Shown: positions 62,365 through 64,000 of the stretch, piece after piece
Position numbering within the stretch: position 1 is the stretch's first letter
Layout: each line of letters begins with the position of its first letter
Origin: Aquila chrysaetos chrysaetos
Taxonomy: Eukaryota > Chordata > Aves > Accipitriformes > Accipitridae
Assembly: GCF_900496995.4 (NCBI RefSeq)
Contig: NC_044027.1
Location: 16,392,743 to 16,456,742, forward strand
Length of the DNA: 64,000 nt
Reading direction: 5' to 3'
The notes under the pieces: generated by a model
Database searches by the model: none
What the model saw: the letters and a program-made list of their open reading frames with translations, nothing else
Told to the model about the DNA's origin: nothing
Position numbers and translations under genes: made by a program

Positions 62365-64000
62365 CTGTTGAAGAAACAGGAAAGACATTACACCTCTTGA
62401 TGTGCAGAGTGTTGTTCACATCTCCCTCTAGTCCCAGCTTTCTCCTCATTCCCCCTCCCAAAAAACACATCCCCAGATTTTTGTGGAAATTTTAAGTATC
62501 GCCTTTGCTTTCATTTATTTTCTAATTTGTAGCGTTTTAGTCTATGGTTATTATGAATTTGACTACAAAGCACAAGAACTCCTTCCACAACCACCAGTCT
62601 TCCCCAGCTCCCCCCAATACGTGCTCAAACACACACACACAAATGGCTACTTGGACATTATCTGCTTTTTATAAGGACAGCTGGACTGGGAAGGCACTAA
62701 GAGTAACATGTGGAGGAAAACGTGCTTTCTGAGCAGCTCTCCCTGGAAGCTGTTTGCAGCCTTGATAACCCTTACAAGGCTGTAGCTGCCATTTTGGATT
62801 GTGCCACAGAGTGGAAGGGTGCCAAATTTGGCAGCTAGATTAACACTGCAGCGATGTGCTTCATGTTCACGTGGGACCAGAAGTCAGGGCAGCAGGGTCA
62901 GCAATAGCTTTGGCAGGGTGTTCAGTTTAATGGTGGACTGGCTGCAATTTGGGAAACAGCATTTCTGCCTCCCTTTTTAAAAGGCTGCCTCTGGCACTTA
63001 CAGAAGTTTATCAGTGCTAGCACTGGCTAAGACTGTGCTAAAAGTTTCATCCCTTACAAGGCTTTCACATGTTAACCCAGTTTCCCTCTGGGCTGGTCTC
63101 AAGCATCTATAGAGGCTGTGATTAGCCTGGAGATGCTCTAGGCATGCACGGTTATACACCACAATTTTCTCATTCTGGAGAAGAGCAGCAAGCCCTCTCA
63201 CTGCACGTGCACACAAGGCCACGTACAGCCACTGGCCACTCTCTGAACCCAACCCTCAAGCGCGATCTGAGGCACCACTATTTCCAGGCAAGGCATGCTA
63301 GGGCAGAAAAGACAATCCTGCTGGCTACTGGGCTTGTGCAGACTTAGGCCACGCTTGAAAAACAACTATTCTTCCAACTGACGACTCCTCTAAATTTTCT
63401 GGTAACCTGCCCTAAAACCACCTCAAAATGCCTCACTGAGAAACTAAATCCACAAAAAGAAGGCACAAAGGAGCACAGACCTAGAGAAATATTATACAGG
63501 TGTTAAGTGTTTTACTCTTTTGGCTAGCACTTTAAATAGTACCCATCAACAACATTACAGAGTTCAAAAGACTCCTGATCCAGTCCACAAAATTGGGTTA
63601 TAACCTGTGGTAACTGGAGCTCTCCTAACCTTAGATCCCAGAACCATGCTCTCTCAAATCCTACGTGCAACGCTCTTGCTCAAAGCAGCCAGAGTTAATT
63701 TGCAATGGGCCACATGGCTGAGCAGACAGCAGGGTGGACAGGGGGGTGGTGGTGTCTGTATTTAAGTGAAGCAGGTGGGTAGGGGTATGCCTCCACTGCT
63801 GAGGTTTTACACTTACAGGACCCCTTTGAAGAGGTGAGGAGTGTGTTGCTCTATGCCCTGGAAGAAAGCAGCTTAGTAAACTTTGGTCATTTTTTAATAA
63901 CTGGGCTATATCTTGTACTATCTGGTCTGACAGAGACAGGGTATGTATCATCAGGCACAGGAGGCAGATGGGTAAATGCAACTGTTCTGTTCCTTCTGTT
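62365..64000 (-). other. BRD3: BRD3 intron (partial)
   Basis: The intron upstream of the BD1 core exon, at least 1.6 kb. The expected preceding exon (containing QLQYMQNVVVKTLWKHQF and the WPF shelf) is not found in any frame, so it lies beyond the window. No other feature recognised. Confidence 0.85.

Noticed and set aside
62998..63981. Short minus-strand open frames near the right edge as the missing BRD3 first coding exon
   Set aside because: Their translations do not contain the conserved bromodomain 1 start (no VVVKTLWKHQF or WPF shelf).

Overview
The window is vertebrate nuclear DNA, most likely from a bird and at least a sauropsid. The evidence is the conserved gene order VAV2 - BRD3OS - BRD3, large introns, CR1-type LINE relics, a few very old MIR-like SINE relics, and CpG-island promoters. 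There are no operons, phage, CRISPR or other prokaryotic features.

Layout. Positions 1-27,906 look like part of the first intron of VAV2, which lies on the minus strand. I find no exon there, only A-runs, microsatellites, CpG-rich patches and one CR1 fragment. Positions 27,907-28,110 are VAV2 coding exon 1 (68 codons, start of the calponin-homology domain). It lies in a CpG island at about 27.15-29.09 kb whose leader carries long CTT/CCT and GGA tracts. Positions 29.1-33.7 kb are intergenic with no recognisable gene. Positions 33.69-34.50 kb hold a minisatellite of about 20 copies of a 41/42-bp unit. It abuts a second CpG island (34.5-34.9 kb) and a strong splice acceptor that lead, on the plus strand, to the BRD3OS microprotein frame (35,590-35,860). 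That frame is broken by one extra C in a run of nine. The AT-rich stretch at about 40.0-45.27 kb is probably the 3'UTR of BRD3 (minus strand).

BRD3 fills 45,266-62,364. Ten coding exons splice together without a frame break into 655 codons plus a stop. Adding the 71 residues expected from the missing first coding exon gives 726 residues, the human BRD3 length. With that offset the acetyl-lysine-binding asparagines fall at 116 (BD1) and 391 (BD2). The 5' end of the gene lies beyond position 64,000.

How the genes relate. VAV2 (Rho-family exchange factor) and BRD3 (BET chromatin reader) are functionally unrelated neighbours. BRD3OS is divergent from VAV2 and convergent with BRD3, and the two tails may overlap near 40.0-40.1 kb. 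I saw no sign of a new multi-gene system. The observations most worth a second look are the BRD3OS microprotein (frame break and a C-terminal CaaX box), the 28-bp perfect inverted repeat with an open in-frame extension in the VAV2 leader, and the minisatellite beside the BRD3OS promoter.
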